Assembly: GCA_021790075.1 (NCBI GenBank)
Contig: JAJYIN010000002.1
Coordinates: 1 to 41,352, forward strand
Length of the DNA: 41,352 nt
From: Actinomycetes bacterium
Lineage (GTDB): Bacteria > Actinomycetota > Thermoleophilia > BMS3ABIN01
Direction: 5' to 3'
Translations under genes and position numbers: made by a program
Shown: positions 7,577 through 15,339 of the stretch, in pieces
Layout: every line of letters starts with the position of its first letter
Position numbering within the stretch: the stretch's first letter is position 1
The notes under the pieces: generated by a model
What the model saw: only the letters and a program-made list of their open reading frames with translations
What the model was told of the DNA's origin: nothing
The model's database searches: none

Positions 7577-8720
7577 CTGCTCTTGCCTCCTGTCCCAGTC
7601 TCAACCTGAGTTCGGCAGTAATCCGCTCGAAATCGCGCTTGAATCCCAGCTTGGAGCGGTTGGTCCGCCCTCCCATCAAAAGCTCATCCGACTTGCCGAT
7701 TTTCAGCCAGATACGCCGGTGCGGGAAATACAGCCCGATCGTGATTCCCACCATCATCATCGCAAAACCCAGGTAGATCAGGGTCTTGCCGGGACGCCGG
7801 CTGATCTCGATCACGCTGACGTAACCGCGGCTTGACTGGTAATAACTCGATTGATAAAAATTCGTCCCCTCCACCTTGAGCAGGTCGAGAAAGGAAGACG
7901 TCAACCGCAACGGGCCGTTGACGGTGATCGTCTGCCGGACCACCTGCTGCCCCCCATCCAGGACCTGCAGGTCGGTGGAATAGAGGGATGGCCTGTAACT
8001 GACAATCCGGTTGCCGTCATAAACCGGATCGGATTTCATATTGAACCCGTAGCTCTTGAGCTGGTAATCCGTGTTGGGAACGTTGATGGTGGCGCCGTCC
8101 GGGACGTCGAGACGTTCCTGAAAACCAAAGACCGCGCCACTGATCGCTCCTATACAGATTACCAGAAAACTAAGATGAAACATTAGTGAGGAAAGACCGG
8201 AAAAGCGGCCCTTTTGCGCCAGCACCGAGCCGCTCTCACCTGCATGGAGCCGGTAACGCGAGCCCTTGAGCAGATCCCGGGCGGCCCCCATCCCCTTCTC
8301 GCCGGCCCCCTCGAAACTGGCGGCTTCCGGCTGGTTGGCCACAAAAGCGTCCTTGACGTCTAAACGCAGCTTAAAAGCATGCTTGACCGTGGTGGGAAGG
8401 CGGTTGAGGATGCAGACCGAAAGGTTCGCCATCAGCAGCGTCAGGAGGGACATGAACCACCAGGAAGTGTACATGTTGAAGAGGCCCAGGAAGTTGTAGA
8501 AATTGTACAGCGGGTTCTTGACCCAGTCCGACTGGAGGGCTTCCTCACCTTGGGGAATGATCGTGCCTATGATCGAGAGGATGGCAATGATGAACAGCAG
8601 CGTCAGCGCCAGCTTCATGGAGATGAGGAAATGGAAGATCCTCATCCCTAATGGAGGCGCCGGCTTTGACACCTCGGCTGTCTCGGATATGGCGCTCATT
8701 TCTTTGACGGAATCAGACAT
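7569..8720 (-). CDS. resB: Cytochrome c biogenesis protein ResB (System II)
   Basis: The 383-residue protein has the ResB layout: an N-terminal helix within the first 50 residues, a second helix near residues 85-105, and a third after residue 165. A long extracytoplasmic domain follows, with the conserved LxSYGFNMKSDPVYD-like strands, and a final helix lies before the cytoplasmic tail (GFAMMMVGITIGLYFPHRRIW). ResB partners CcsB/ResC in heme delivery to apocytochromes. The start has no clear Shine-Dalgarno sequence; a 10-base palindrome (ATGACGTCAT) lies directly upstream. It overlaps ccsB by eight bases. Confidence 0.95.
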   Translation of the reverse strand: MSDSVKEMSAISETAEVSKPAPPLGMRIFHFLISMKLALTLLFIIAILSIIGTIIPQGEEALQSDWVKNPLYNFYNFLGLFNMYTSWWFMSLLTLLMANLSVCILNRLPTTVKHAFKLRLDVKDAFVANQPEAASFEGAGEKGMGAARDLLKGSRYRLHAGESGSVLAQKGRFSGLSSLMFHLSFLVICIGAISGAVFGFQERLDVPDGATINVPNTDYQLKSYGFNMKSDPVYDGNRIVSYRPSLYSTDLQVLDGGQQVVRQTITVNGPLRLTSSFLDLLKVEGTNFYQSSYYQSSRGYVSVIEISRRPGKTLIYLGFAMMMVGITIGLYFPHRRIWLKIGKSDELLMGGRTNRSKLGFKRDFERITAELRLRLGQEARADG

Positions 8721-8741
8721 ATGACGTCATGCCAAGCGGGC

Positions 8742-9782
8742 CTAGGGTGCATCACCCTTGATAAAGGCTTTCTTGAAACTGGCAGCCTGTGACGGATCCG
8801 GCTGTGGCAGGGTGTCGGGCAGTTGCCATATTTGGATGCGGTTGTTCATCCGGTCGCAGATATAGAAACGTTTGGTGGAAGTTATTGCTATGCCGTCCGG
8901 AAAATTGACTTGGCCGTTCTGATCGCCCTTCTCCCCAAAAACGGATACCACGTCGCCGTCTTGGGTCAGGACGACAAACTGGTTGTTGAAATTGTCGGAT
9001 ACATAGACATTCCCGTCGGGTCCAAGCGCAATACCTTTCGGCAAACCGAAGGGACTGGTAATGTTGCCGTTGACATCGGGAGAACCCACCATCCAGCGAA
9101 CCTGCCCGCTGGAGTTGAGGGCGACGATGCGCCGGTTGAGTGAATCGGCCACGAAGAAATTGCCGGTATTGGGATCGACAACAATTCCTTCAGCGTAATT
9201 GAACTGGCCCTTATCCTTACCTTGCTTATCCGTGCCCCAGTGGCCTACATACTTGCCGTCGGCGTCAAAGATATATATGCCCGCCCAACTGGTCACATAT
9301 TCCTTGTCTCCGTAAATGGCAATTCCGTAAGGGGCAAACAGCTGACCGGCGGGGAAGTCCTTGGGGTCACGGGGAAGATTGAACTGGAAATCCCCGGCCT
9401 TGTTGAGAACCCGGACACCCCGGAAGTTGTAGTCGCATACGTACACGCGGTCCCGCGAGTCGTCAACGGCGATGTCGGCCATGTTGGCACGGAACTGGAG
9501 TGGATTCCCATCCTGGTCCTTGGTATCCACTTTAAATTGGAAATTGCCATCCTTGTCGTAAACATCAACTTCCGATTTGCCAGTGTTGCTAACATAGATG
9601 TTCTGGTCGACATCGGTGGCTACTCCAAAAGGAGCCAACACACCATAGATGGAAGTAATATAGCTGAAACCCCCGCTGATCGCCTGGGTCTGGGGAGTCT
9701 TGCGGGCAAGCAAAACCGCCACCAGTGCCAGCACGACTACCAGAACCCCCAGGACTATCAGCCTGCCTTTATACTTGCTCAT
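8742..9782 (-). CDS. Membrane-anchored NHL-repeat beta-propeller protein
   Basis: The 346-residue product begins with one N-terminal hydrophobic helix (residues 9-26) that acts as an anchor or uncleaved signal. About six NHL-type blades follow, recognisable by recurring PFGVATD, GIAIYGD, GIVVDPNTGNFFVADSLNRRI, GIALGPDGNVYVSDNFNNQ and GIAITSTKRFYICDRMNNRIQ units. NHL propellers are exported binding platforms; the ligand is unknown. No heme motif or catalytic residue is seen. The gene lies 34 bases after the TPR gene and 21 bases before resB, so it is part of the cytochrome-assembly operon. An accessory role in assembling or scaffolding extracytoplasmic cytochromes is only inferred from location. 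Confidence 0.88.
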   Translation of the reverse strand: MSKYKGRLIVLGVLVVVLALVAVLLARKTPQTQAISGGFSYITSIYGVLAPFGVATDVDQNIYVSNTGKSEVDVYDKDGNFQFKVDTKDQDGNPLQFRANMADIAVDDSRDRVYVCDYNFRGVRVLNKAGDFQFNLPRDPKDFPAGQLFAPYGIAIYGDKEYVTSWAGIYIFDADGKYVGHWGTDKQGKDKGQFNYAEGIVVDPNTGNFFVADSLNRRIVALNSSGQVRWMVGSPDVNGNITSPFGLPKGIALGPDGNVYVSDNFNNQFVVLTQDGDVVSVFGEKGDQNGQVNFPDGIAITSTKRFYICDRMNNRIQIWQLPDTLPQPDPSQAASFKKAFIKGDAP

Positions 9783-9816
9783 TGTTCAAACCGCCTTGTT
9801 CTTATAGCAAACAAAC

Positions 9817-10419
9817 TCATGTTGATACCCGCTTGATCGCGTTCTGCAGATCCTGGTCGTTGGGGTTGAACTGAGCCGCCGCCTGGTATTCCTTCAGGGC
9901 GCCGGCCTTGTCCCCCTGCTGCTCGAGAATCTGCCCCATCAGGTAATGTGAAGTCCAGGTAATGTCACCGTCAGCAAACGACTTCTGCAGATCGCCCTTG
10001 GCGGCGTCGAGGCTGCCCCGGTTGAATTCCAGCTGCGCCATCTGGTAATAGGCTTCATACTTTTGACCACTGGAATAGGCGTCGGCAGCATGGGAAAACT
10101 GGTCTATGGCATTGTCGAGGTCACCTTTCTTCTCATAGGCCACGCCCATTTTCAGCAGGAGGATGGGCTGATTGGGCGCTTGTGAGAGGGCCGTCTGCAG
10201 TTCGCGGATGGCGTCGTCATACCGGCCGGCGTCCAGATAGGCGGCGCCGAGGTTCGCGCGCAAAGTCGGATCATCGGGTTTATCGTTAACAGCCTTCTCA
10301 AATTTTTCTATGTTGAGCTGGGTAGCTGTAGGAGCCGTGCCCGGCCGCAGGTAAAAGAACAGGGTAACGCCCAAAGCAATGACGGCGGCGGCGATGGCAA
10401 TGTTGATTATCTTGGACAA
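9817..10419 (-). CDS. TPR-repeat protein with N-terminal membrane anchor
   Basis: The 200-residue protein has one hydrophobic helix at residues 5-22 and then about four tetratricopeptide repeats, including the LRANLGAAYLDAGRYDDAI and HYLMGQILEQQGDKAGALK units. The start is a TTG at 10419, supported by AGGAG six bases upstream. This architecture resembles the TPR domains of CcmH/NrfG-type cytochrome assembly factors that chaperone apocytochromes. Together with the ResB/CcsB genes downstream, that makes an apocytochrome-binding role plausible, but the repeats alone cannot prove it. It appears to be the first gene of the operon. Confidence 0.88.
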   Translation of the reverse strand: MSKIINIAIAAAVIALGVTLFFYLRPGTAPTATQLNIEKFEKAVNDKPDDPTLRANLGAAYLDAGRYDDAIRELQTALSQAPNQPILLLKMGVAYEKKGDLDNAIDQFSHAADAYSSGQKYEAYYQMAQLEFNRGSLDAAKGDLQKSFADGDITWTSHYLMGQILEQQGDKAGALKEYQAAAQFNPNDQDLQNAIKRVST

Positions 10420-10508
10420 GAAGTTCTCCTCAGAAATATCCGAAAAAGAAATGTTATGGGTTAACCGGCGAAGATGTTTGCGCCCCCGCTGTCCTGGCGG
10501 CTAGATTC

Positions 10509-10537
10509 ATTATGCATCAACCTCATGGCGAAACCAA
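10509..10537 (-). promoter_or_regulatory. Candidate promoter of the TPR-NHL-resB-ccsB-hemAC operon
   Basis: On the - strand TTGGTT (10537-10532) and CATAAT (10514-10509) are spaced by exactly 17 bases. The -10 matches 5 of 6 and the -35 matches 3 of 6 consensus positions. Transcription would begin near 10502, about 80 bases before the TTG start. Confidence 0.35.
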
Positions 10538-10539
10538 AT

Positions 10540-11076
10540 TTAACGCTCTTGGATCGGGGTTGTAGGGGTATTGGCATTACTGGGCAAGAAAATTCCCTGG
10601 ATTTTCCAGCGCCCTTCCTCCTCCACTAATGCCAGATCCAGTTTCACGTGATCTCCGGCCGGCTTGGAAAGCGCCTGGCCGGTGCTCGAGTCTACGTAAT
10701 AGCTGTTGTCGTCGAATTCCGCCACCACCTGGGCGATGGGGTAATTGTAGTCGTCCAGCCGCACCTGCAGGTTCTGGTAGTCACGCTTCTTGTATTTCCC
10801 CGCCGCCAGGTCCTGATTGATGGTGTTGGTGGCATCCTGAAGCGCGGTTCCCTTCATGGCCTGGGACAGAACGCTGGTGTCCTTGCCGGCGCTGGCAATC
10901 AGGTTCAGGTCGGCGGTAGCGTCGGCCACGACCTGGTCCTTGACCTGCTGGGATGGATCGTGCGCCGATGTCGCCGTGGTATCGACGGTATCGGGCTGGG
11001 TGCCTGAACCCCCGGAACCACACGATATAGCAACGAGAGCCAGAACGAGAACCAGAGGAACTGCTATAAACCGCAT
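10540..11076 (-). CDS. Hypothetical lipoprotein
   Basis: The product of 178 residues starts with a short signal peptide ending in a lipobox (LVAISC), followed by a Gly/Ser/Thr-rich linker and a helical region. Two beta-rich segments then follow (YQNLQVRLDDYNYPIAQVVAEFDD and VKLDLALVEEEGRWKIQGIFL), which together resemble the curved sheet of NTF2-like or ARC6-IMS-like domains in which the last strand reads W-K-I. I recognise no specific family. The ATG at 11076 is chosen over an adjacent TTG at 11079. It lies between the hexaheme cytochrome gene and the TPR gene on the same strand and is probably an exported partner of that cluster. Confidence 0.8.
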   Translation of the reverse strand: MRFIAVPLVLVLALVAISCGSGGSGTQPDTVDTTATSAHDPSQQVKDQVVADATADLNLIASAGKDTSVLSQAMKGTALQDATNTINQDLAAGKYKKRDYQNLQVRLDDYNYPIAQVVAEFDDNSYYVDSSTGQALSKPAGDHVKLDLALVEEEGRWKIQGIFLPSNANTPTTPIQER

Positions 11077-11111
11077 CAACTTCGTTTTAATTCCTTATCT
11101 TTCCAATTTTT

Positions 11112-11138
11112 GGGGAGGCACCTCAAGGGTGCCTCCCC
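11112..11138 (-). terminator. Strong hairpin after the hexaheme cytochrome gene
   Basis: A perfect 11-base-pair stem (GGGGAGGCACC with its complement) and a five-base loop lies between the cytochrome stop and the lipoprotein start. On the - strand the stem is followed by AAAAATT rather than a U run, so it is not a textbook intrinsic terminator. It may act as a transcript-end stabiliser or an attenuator, or be used with Rho. Confidence 0.5.
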
Positions 11139-11167
11139 ATATTCTACCTTCTACCAACCGGCCCGGA

Positions 11168-12280
11168 TTAGGGCAGTGAACCCTTGCTATGGCATCCAAT
11201 GCAGATGCCGTCACCATTGCTGGTGAGCAGATACGGGTTCGAACTCGTGTGCGGGAAGTCCAGAGAAGTCGGATCGTTACTCGGATTTCCGTGGCACGAA
11301 GCGCAGAACGGCGGGTGGTTCTGGTGAACCACGCCTGATGCATCCGCGGTCTTGTTGAGCACCTTCTGGTCGTGGCAGGCTTCGCAGAACCCTTCGAACG
11401 TCGTCACCGGCGTCGTCGTGTGGTTCGGCCGCGCGGACAGCAGGAAGTACGACTGCACTTTGGCGAACGCAGTCGTATTGATGAACTGCTGACCCCACGC
11501 GTTGTCCGGGATGTTGTCCGGACCCGCCGCGCCGGTCGCGTTGTTGACGGTGTCAGTGCCGTCGACAGAACCATGAGGTGTGTGGCAAGAAGCGCAGTAG
11601 AGGCCCTTGGTGCCATTGTAGGTAGTCGCGTTGCCGTTATTGTAACGAGGCATGCCGTTAGAGCCGGCCGCGTAGGCGCCGGGGAACTGGCCCGTGCCCA
11701 GGCCGCTGGCCATCACCACCAGCGGGTTGGTGCCGCTGGGGATGGCGTCAGTGACCCTCACCAGCGTGCCGTCGAGCATGACGCCCAGGCTGTGGCCTGG
11801 AATCGCGTCGATACTGGTGGTATTACCACTGATCGGCGCGCTCCGCATGTTCTTCTGGTAGGCGGCATAGGACGAGACCGTCGGCAGCTGCGGCTGGTTC
11901 GGGCTGTTGGGCTCGCCGTACGTGCCCGTCGGGCCCAGGATCGACTGGGTCAGATCAGGCGGCGCATCGGTCCAGCCGAAACGCATGGTGTTGGGAGCCG
12001 CCGGATTCTCCGGAATCGGCGCCTGATCGCCGAACAGGCCGTGGCAGGTACCGCAAGTACCGGTGACCGTAGCCTCGCGCGTCAACACGTAATCACCCTG
12101 TGCGTCGTGAGGCTCGTGACACTGCAGACACGTGTTGGTCGAAGAACTGTAACCACCGTGAGGGCTAATGTCGCCAGCGACGAGGGGACCGGCTGCGGTT
12201 TCGGCCATGGCTGAAGAGGCGAAAGCCAAGATCAGCACGACAGGGAGAGCAACCGCGACTATAAGCGCTATCCTTTTCAT
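11168..12280 (-). CDS. Exported hexaheme c-type cytochrome
   Basis: The 370-residue product starts with a Sec signal peptide cleaved near ASSAMA-ET. It carries six CXXCH heme-binding motifs: CLQCH, CGTCH, CASCH, CEACH, CASCH and CIGCH. Two are of the 'doubled CXXCH' type followed by E/T-PH. The cytochrome is extracytoplasmic and would move electrons, as in periplasmic or cell-surface respiratory chains. Sec and System II genes (resB, ccsB) downstream can mature it. The ATG at 12280 is chosen because a perfect AGGAGGT (12297-12291) lies 10 bases upstream; a longer frame to 12337 would run into a palindromic operator. About 145 residues between the second and third motifs contain no heme motif, so a non-heme domain of unknown role is present. 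The substrate is unknown. Confidence 0.93.
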   Translation of the reverse strand: MKRIALIVAVALPVVLILAFASSAMAETAAGPLVAGDISPHGGYSSSTNTCLQCHEPHDAQGDYVLTREATVTGTCGTCHGLFGDQAPIPENPAAPNTMRFGWTDAPPDLTQSILGPTGTYGEPNSPNQPQLPTVSSYAAYQKNMRSAPISGNTTSIDAIPGHSLGVMLDGTLVRVTDAIPSGTNPLVVMASGLGTGQFPGAYAAGSNGMPRYNNGNATTYNGTKGLYCASCHTPHGSVDGTDTVNNATGAAGPDNIPDNAWGQQFINTTAFAKVQSYFLLSARPNHTTTPVTTFEGFCEACHDQKVLNKTADASGVVHQNHPPFCASCHGNPSNDPTSLDFPHTSSNPYLLTSNGDGICIGCHSKGSLP

Positions 12281-12312
12281 ATATGTAGACACCTCCTTTC
12301 GCCTTGGAATAA

Positions 12313-12350
12313 TTGTCATCTTTGTGAATAACATCACAAATAAATGACAA
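12313..12350 (-). promoter_or_regulatory. CRP/FNR-type operator upstream of the hexaheme cytochrome gene
   Basis: TTTGTGA (12321-12327) and TCACAAA (12334-12340) form a perfect inverted repeat spaced by six bases and containing TGTGA-N6-TCACA, the consensus for Crp-family regulators. It is nested inside a second inverted repeat, TTGTCAT (12313-12319) and ATGACAA (12344-12350). The site lies 41-60 bases upstream of the cytochrome start. A GACAAT-like -10 could sit just downstream of it, in which case the regulator would bind over the -35. Confidence 0.7.
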
Positions 12351-12925
12351 CACCTTGTCGTCCAGGCGCAATGGCGGGCCAGTCTATAACTGGTTCAACA
12401 AAGGCGCGGACGAAATGGCCAAACGAGGTTGCAGTTAGCCTGCTGCTGGATGGGACCTACCTATCCCATGTCGTGTGAGGACTTTCGTGGTGTTGTGGCA
12501 CTTTATCAACAATCCGCTTCCGCTCGAGTGTCCGCTTTTGTAACCGCTGAGACTGCAACGCATACTACCCTGGGTATGAAGATACAGGCTGATCAGGATT
12601 TTGTCAATAACCCCGGGGGGGTAATTAGGACTAAATCCGTTCAGTAACTTTTATCCTTCAGACCCCTATACCCAGTGTGAGCATTTACGGGAATGAATCG
12701 CGCAAGTTTGAGGATGCTCCGCAACTCATGCCAGTATAGCCTAAAAAGCCCGTACCAAAGCGGTTTTTCCTCAAATGGCAAAGAAAGGAAAAAGCGCAAC
12801 ATAAGACTCGCCGACCTCTGGTACTCTGCCAACCAGAAATTTTAGCCGTCCGGGGATGAATAAAATATCGGGGAATTCCCCTATACAGAAACGGCGGCAA
12901 AACACAACAGGTGAATCATTAGCAC
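12351..12925. other. Long intergenic region between cytochrome and methyltransferase genes
   Basis: These 575 bases are noticeably AT-richer than the flanking genes and hold no convincing protein gene; the short frames have no ribosome site or recognisable product. On the - strand it contains a strong promoter (12607-12579). Its leader includes small hairpins at 12450-12469 (ATGGGA/TCCCAT) and 12379-12393 (CCAGT/ACTGG). A TATACT at 12738-12733 is a weaker second -10 candidate. I could not match the leader to a riboswitch class. Confidence 0.5.
12579..12607 (-). promoter_or_regulatory. Strong sigma-A-like promoter towards the hexaheme cytochrome gene
   Basis: On the - strand a perfect TTGACA (12607-12602) is separated by exactly 17 bases from TATCTT (12584-12579). 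Transcription would begin near 12572, giving a leader of about 290 bases that includes the CRP-type palindrome. Confidence 0.6.
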
Positions 12926-13567
12926 TCAGCAGCGCGCCAGGTAGAGGATGTCTGTATAAGGACGCCGGGTCGGCATTTCCACCACGCTGGGCGCGAATCC
13001 CGCCCCCTCAAGCGCCTCAAGCGCCTGCCTGCGGCTGAGGAAACAGAGGCGCTCCCGCTTTCCCTGCGTCACTCCAATGCTCGTGGCCAGCAGTTCCTGA
13101 AAATGGGTCCAGGCGTATTTCCAGCGCGGCGAGGTCTCCTGCGCCTTCCAGACCAGCAACCCGCCCGGCTTCAATTTCTGCCTGCAAATATTCAATATTT
13201 CTTCCTGCTCCTGCCGAGGCAGCAGATACATGACGTCCACGATGGTGATGACGTCGCAGGGGGACAGATCCGCTGTCAGGATGTCGCCGCAGAGAAAACG
13301 GATGCCGTCCCTCTTCCCCACGGTGGCCTGGGCGTGCCCGATTTTTTCGCAGGAAAGGTCGATGCCGGTAACATGCCGGTGACGCGAATCCAGCGCCATC
13401 ATGTTGGCAAACAGGCCGTGCCCGCAGCCCAGGTCGAGGATGTCCCCGGCATCAGGCACGTGGCGCTCGACGAAGTCGAGGTCGCTCAGCAGCACACGCG
13501 TCCGCAGGAAGGCCCTGGTGGCCAGCGGCGCCGCCCGGTAGAGTTTGAGCGCTTCAGTTGCCTTCAA
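12926..13567 (-). CDS. Class I SAM-dependent methyltransferase
   Basis: The 213-residue protein has the SAM-binding motif I DILDLGCGHGLFAN near residue 42, an acidic post-I strand (VTGIDLS), a GDIL motif II and the LKPGGLLVWK post-motif, so the fold is a typical Rossmann methyltransferase. The substrate cannot be told; the closest general type is a small-molecule or lipid methylase. The start is a TTG at 13567 with AGGAG eight bases upstream, and it overlaps the glycosyltransferase stop by 14 bases, so the two genes are co-translated. It is the last gene of the operon that begins with the CobA-HemD gene. Confidence 0.88.
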   Translation of the reverse strand: MKATEALKLYRAAPLATRAFLRTRVLLSDLDFVERHVPDAGDILDLGCGHGLFANMMALDSRHRHVTGIDLSCEKIGHAQATVGKRDGIRFLCGDILTADLSPCDVITIVDVMYLLPRQEQEEILNICRQKLKPGGLLVWKAQETSPRWKYAWTHFQELLATSIGVTQGKRERLCFLSRRQALEALEGAGFAPSVVEMPTRRPYTDILYLARC

Positions 13568-15056
13568 GCGACACGCTCCTGGTCTTCCAGTCCACCATCA
13601 CCGAGTTCTGACCCGGCTGCCGGTCCATGAAGCGAAGCACCTGGTCCCAGGCCAGGGGCAGGTCTTTTTCCTGGCCGCCACCGGCAGGTTTCAAGTACCC
13701 TTCGAAAATGACCACATGCCTGATGGCGGGACCGAGCCCGATACTGACGGCATTCTCCTCGGTCGGATCGAAGCTGAGACTCTGATACTGCGGCAGATAG
13801 TATCTTACCTGCTGGTCATCGAAGACGGCGACGATAAGCGTGTCCGCGGGGTTGAACCCGGCTCTTATGGTATCCACGCGCGAGCGGAGGATCTCATCCC
13901 GCGCCGCCAGCTTGTTGGCGCTGAACTGCGGCGTGAAAACAAGAAAGAGCAGCAGGTTGCAGACGGTCAGGAGGCCGGCGGTCAGCATCAGGAATCTCTT
14001 CCTGGCGTCCGCGCGGCTGGTGGCAGCATCAGCAAGCCATGTCAACCCCCAGGCCGAGGCCAGCAGGGCCGCCGGCAGGAAGCTGAAAACGTACCCGAAC
14101 TCGCCAACGTGGACGAATGCATAAAAAAGGACGCTGGGGACGATCCAGACAGCCAGGAACCAGAACCGGCGGTCATGCAGAACCGGCCGCCATCGTTTCC
14201 GCGTGAGGCCGGCGATGAACCAGGCCATGAGCGGCAACGCCGCCGCCAGGGCCCAGGCCAGGAAAGTCCATAATGCCCTCAGGTTGGCGCCCAGCGCCCC
14301 GAGCCCGCCGCCCAGTACGGATGAAAAGCGCAGCAGGTAGTCGCTCTGGGCCGATGACGCTTGCTGGTAGGCGGTAAAGCCACCCGAGAGCAGTGCGGAG
14401 GGAACATACCACGCCAGAACGCCCGCCGCCAGCAGGGCGAGCGCGCCGGCGATCCTCCAGGCCGGTTTCCGGTACAGGCCAACCAGCAGAAGGGGAAACA
14501 GGAAAGGGAGCAGGTCCTGGCGGAAGCCGGAAGCAATGCCCAGCAGAAGGCCGGCCGGAAGCACATAGGCCTGATTCCCATCCCAGGTGCGGTAGATGAC
14601 GCCGGCGGTCACAATGCTGAGAAACGCCAGCAGCGTATAGGGATAGGCGACCTCGCTGTACGCCCAAAAGCTCAGGCTGGTAGCTAGTAACAATGCTGCG
14701 ATCAACCCTACTTCGCGGCCGAAAACGCTCCGCCCCAGCCAGTAGAGGGCGGCGGAGGCCGCGGCCGCGAAAAAGACGCTTACCCATACCAGGGCGGCGT
14801 TGGGGTCGCTGATGAACTGATGGACCAGCCAGACGGTGCCCACGTAAAAGATGTGCCCCGGAGGTTGCGGCTGCCCGCGGGTCACGTCGAAATGTTCGAT
14901 GGCCCTGGTGTAGAGCACCGAGTCCCACGCGTATAGCATGGTGGTGCGGAAAGGAATCCGCGATAGGAAAGTCGCGAGAAAAAGGGCTGTGGTTATCGGC
15001 CAGTCCGGCATGGCCCACGGCCGGCCAGGACCGGGGGGAGAAGAACCCGGCTTCAT
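13554..15056 (-). CDS. Polytopic GT-C-type membrane glycosyltransferase (GT39/ArnT-like)
   Basis: The 500-residue protein has roughly ten or more hydrophobic helices. An early extracytoplasmic loop (AWDSVLYTRAIEHFDVTRGQPQPPGH) contains the acidic residue pattern of GT-C polyprenyl-phosphate-sugar transferases, and a soluble C-terminal domain lies after about residue 370. Such enzymes move a sugar from a lipid carrier to a protein or lipid outside the membrane; donor and acceptor are unknown. The ATG at 15056 overlaps the stop of the diheme cytochrome gene as ATGA, which fixes the start. Its place between cytochrome and methyltransferase genes in a heme operon is unusual. Confidence 0.8.
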   Translation of the reverse strand: MKPGSSPPGPGRPWAMPDWPITTALFLATFLSRIPFRTTMLYAWDSVLYTRAIEHFDVTRGQPQPPGHIFYVGTVWLVHQFISDPNAALVWVSVFFAAAASAALYWLGRSVFGREVGLIAALLLATSLSFWAYSEVAYPYTLLAFLSIVTAGVIYRTWDGNQAYVLPAGLLLGIASGFRQDLLPFLFPLLLVGLYRKPAWRIAGALALLAAGVLAWYVPSALLSGGFTAYQQASSAQSDYLLRFSSVLGGGLGALGANLRALWTFLAWALAAALPLMAWFIAGLTRKRWRPVLHDRRFWFLAVWIVPSVLFYAFVHVGEFGYVFSFLPAALLASAWGLTWLADAATSRADARKRFLMLTAGLLTVCNLLLFLVFTPQFSANKLAARDEILRSRVDTIRAGFNPADTLIVAVFDDQQVRYYLPQYQSLSFDPTEENAVSIGLGPAIRHVVIFEGYLKPAGGGQEKDLPLAWDQVLRFMDRQPGQNSVMVDWKTRSVSLEGN

Positions 15057-15298
15057 CTGGTTTCCCCTGTGGCTGTCCCAGTGGTCTGCTGGACGGGGTG
15101 ACAGGAAGTGCAATCCGGTTTCCGGGGATGGTCGGTCTTCGGCGCTCCCTTGACACCCGCCTCATGGCAGCTGTCGCAATCCTTATAGACGCCGGCGCCG
15201 GGGTGGCCTGCCGGTGGCGGCGAAGAACCGGTGAGGGCGCAGGCCCAGGCCGAAAAAGCCAGCACCAGGACTGCCGCCACGATTAGAATTGTTTTCAA
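15053..15298 (-). CDS. Small diheme c-type cytochrome, probable lipoprotein
   Basis: The 81-residue product has an N-terminal hydrophobic segment ending in AFSAWAC, which can serve as a lipobox-like site or simple signal peptide. It carries two heme motifs, CDSCH and CTSCH, spaced about 22 residues apart. The start is a TTG at 15298 with GGAGGGG six bases upstream. The compact Pro/Gly/Lys-rich sequence with CXXCH pairs resembles small class III-like or doubled-CXXCH electron carriers. It lies 41 bases after ahbB, so heme synthesis and this heme protein are probably made from one transcript. Confidence 0.88.
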   Translation of the reverse strand: MKTILIVAAVLVLAFSAWACALTGSSPPPAGHPGAGVYKDCDSCHEAGVKGAPKTDHPRKPDCTSCHPVQQTTGTATGETR

Positions 15299-15339
15299 GA
15301 AGGGCCCCTCCCCGGTAGCCAGGGCTGACGCCGGCAGCC

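Noticed and set aside
8721..8730. ATGACGTCAT palindrome before resB as an operator (similar TGACGTCA near 39554)
   Set aside because: Only 8-10 bases, found at one gene start and one gene end with no shared context; likely chance.
11231..11256. GGTTCGAACTC as the T-arm of a tRNA
   Set aside because: It lies within the cytochrome coding sequence and no acceptor or anticodon stems can be folded around it.
12641..12832. 63-codon - strand frame in the long intergenic region
   Set aside because: No ribosome site, no family likeness and atypical composition; more likely leader or spacer DNA.
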